This document shows, piece after piece, positions 11,163-12,280 of a stretch of 12,280 nucleotides of DNA. Position numbers and translations under genes: made by a program. The notes under the pieces were generated by a model. It was not told the DNA's origin. It ran no database searches and saw nothing but the letters and a program-made list of their open reading frames with translations. The stretch comes from Candidatus Nomurabacteria bacterium RIFCSPHIGHO2_01_FULL_39_10 (GTDB taxonomy: Bacteria > Patescibacteriota > Minisyncoccia > Phycocordibacterales > UBA9973): contig MFTJ01000010.1 of the NCBI GenBank assembly GCA_001786805.1, positions 1-12,280 of the forward strand, read 5' to 3'. Position 1 is the stretch's first letter, and each line of letters opens with the position of its first letter.

Positions 11163-12280
11163 TTATTCCGTTTCCTTCCAGCTTTTAATGTTCCATCCGC
11201 CGGAGGGGCCGGAAGTGAAATTTACATTTATCAATCCAGACTCATAAGTAAGAGTTGAATCATTTTGCATAAAAATACTTTTAGCAATCGCTTCTTTCGC
11301 GCCCGCGTTATTGGAGAAGTTAATTTTCCCATAAGGAGCGACAAGAATGGCAGTTCCGGCATTATTCTGTATGTCTATCGCCCCCGCTGCAGTAGAAGTG
11401 GTAAGCATCATTAGATAACTGCCGGTAGTTCCAGAGCCGTTAAATGAACCGCCATTTGCAGAAGAAATTGTCCCCTCAGCAATAATCACTTCGCTACCTC
11501 CTCCATAAGAACTGGAAAGCTTGATTTGCGAGTCGTTTGATAGACTAATATTTCCAGTAACCCAGAGAATGCCTGAAATTGTCAAAGATGTACCGTTGTT
11601 GCTTAGATTTAGATTGCCAACTATCTTTTTGGGGCCAATTGTTAAAGCATCTCCACCGGATAGATTGATATTGCCTGTTTGTGTTCCACCGAGAAGCGCA
11701 TCATCTTTCCAAGACTGTATCTGCGCATCAGAAATAGAAAAATCAAGCGACTCTGGATCCGCTTGTGAAGTATCACAAACTTTATTGTTTCCACTTCCAG
11801 TCTGGCAATATAAATTACCGGAAACAGTCGAATTATTCACAGTAGGCGCATACGCATTGCCTACTCCAGACTGACCGATAGTCATATTATCTATAGTTCC
11901 GGTGGCTATCGCCGTACCTGTTATCTTTGGATTGTTTTCGCCTGTAATATCGCCATTAACATACACATTGCCATTGATTATGGAATTATTTTTCATATCT
12001 AATCCGCCTTCTCCAATTTGCATGCCATAATTGAAAGAAACTCCCTCGCCGGCAACCAAAGTCAAAGCGACTTTGCGCTCATAATTTGAAACATCTCCTA
12101 AAGAAGTAATTTCCTTGCCACTGCCGACAGAGGAGATGGTTGTGGTCGCCATATTGGAGTCTAGTGTAATGGTTTCACTGCTTCCTATTGCCATCATATT
12201 GTTTTTAATCCTGTAAAAAGCGTCCTCAACTCCCGACTCAGACAAGAAATATGATTTCTTGGAACTTAAATTAACACTGG
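11163..12280 (-). CDS. PilX-like pilus/surface protein with beta-rich C-terminal region (5' end cut by window edge)
   Basis: The frame is open to the right edge, giving 371 visible residues. A TTG at 12245 could be read as a start, but upstream codons continue in frame as SVNLSSKKSYF. The segment SKKSYFLSESGVEDAFYRIK matches the region just after the transmembrane helix of PilX-type minor pilins (S..k..y.laEsGvedAlyri), so a prepilin N-terminus probably lies outside. The rest is rich in Gly, Ser, Asn and Thr with repeated short patterns (GNLNLSNNGTSLTISG, GNISLSNDSQIKLSSS, AGAIDIQNNAGTAILVA), as in a stacked beta-helix. A likely disulfide pair sits in LYCQTGSGNNKVC, and SLDFSISDAQIQSWKDDA is an apparent linker. 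I recognise this arrangement from Parcubacteria proteins of unproven function. It is probably exported and extracellular. Confidence 0.72.
   Translation of the reverse strand, partial: SVNLSSKKSYFLSESGVEDAFYRIKNNMMAIGSSETITLDSNMATTTISSVGSGKEITSLGDVSNYERKVALTLVAGEGVSFNYGMQIGEGGLDMKNNSIINGNVYVNGDITGENNPKITGTAIATGTIDNMTIGQSGVGNAYAPTVNNSTVSGNLYCQTGSGNNKVCDTSQADPESLDFSISDAQIQSWKDDALLGGTQTGNINLSGGDALTIGPKKIVGNLNLSNNGTSLTISGILWVTGNISLSNDSQIKLSSSYGGGSEVIIAEGTISSANGGSFNGSGTTGSYLMMLTTSTAAGAIDIQNNAGTAILVAPYGKINFSNNAGAKEAIAKSIFMQNDSTLTYESGLINVNFTSGPSGGWNIKSWKETE

Noticed and set aside
12243..12245. TTG as the start of the PilX-like gene
   Set aside because: The frame continues upstream to the window edge and encodes a PilX-like SKKSYFLSESG segment across this codon, so the TTG is an internal Leu.
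1..12280. CRISPR array, tRNA, rRNA, transposase or riboswitch
   Set aside because: No regularly spaced direct repeats, no tRNA cloverleaf or GTTCRAATC-type TPsiC-arm segment, no transposase-like protein, and no intergenic gap long enough for a riboswitch were found by eye.

Overview
The window looks like a piece of a small, AT-rich bacterial genome of the Candidate Phyla Radiation (Patescibacteria, most like Parcubacteria). This is inferred from gene content and style, not from a marker gene. The signs are very tight gene packing with 4-20 bp overlaps, few Shine-Dalgarno sequences, lineage-typical variants of RecJ, PGK, TPI and SOD, a ComEC split from its metallo-beta-lactamase domain, and a PilX-like pilus protein of a type I associate with Parcubacteria.

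Layout, left to right. (1) 1-1733, minus strand: tmk, a HigB-like toxin, a HigA-like antitoxin and a NUDIX hydrolase cut by the left edge. (2) 1771-3443, minus: glyA and a PPC-domain (DUF296) protein. (3) 3461-4330, minus: a membrane-anchored ComEC-type metallo-beta-lactamase, divergent from a plus-strand Fe/Mn superoxide dismutase (4369-4968). (4) 4952-8728, minus: a recJ-rnhA-comEC operon, which ties a DNA-uptake channel to a single-strand exonuclease and an RNase H. (5) 8757-9161, plus: a HIT-family protein, divergent from recJ across 28 bp. (6) 9142-11120, minus: tpiA-pgk (lower glycolysis), with a probable intrinsic terminator over the pgk stop codon. (7) 11163-12280, minus: a PilX-like surface or pilus protein cut by the right edge. 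No rRNA, tRNA, CRISPR array or transposase gene was seen, and no intergenic gap exceeds about 45 bp.

Two features stand out. First, five GC-rich hairpins sit in frame inside recJ (three), rnhA (one) and comEC (one). Each adds a short peptide absent from the usual protein family. This resembles the Rickettsia palindromic elements, which insert into genes without breaking them. Second, seven of the eight visible transcription-unit starts carry a -10 box (mostly TGn-TAnnnT) ending exactly 6 nt, once 7 nt, before the ATG. That spacing predicts leaderless mRNAs, while an internal operon gene (rnhA) keeps a good Shine-Dalgarno.

Functionally the window combines DNA import and breakdown (ComEC, RecJ, RNase HI, perhaps the pilus protein), nucleotide and one-carbon metabolism (Tmk, GlyA), lower glycolysis (TPI, PGK), oxygen defence (SOD) and a toxin-antitoxin pair. 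This fits a scavenging, reduced-metabolism cell.
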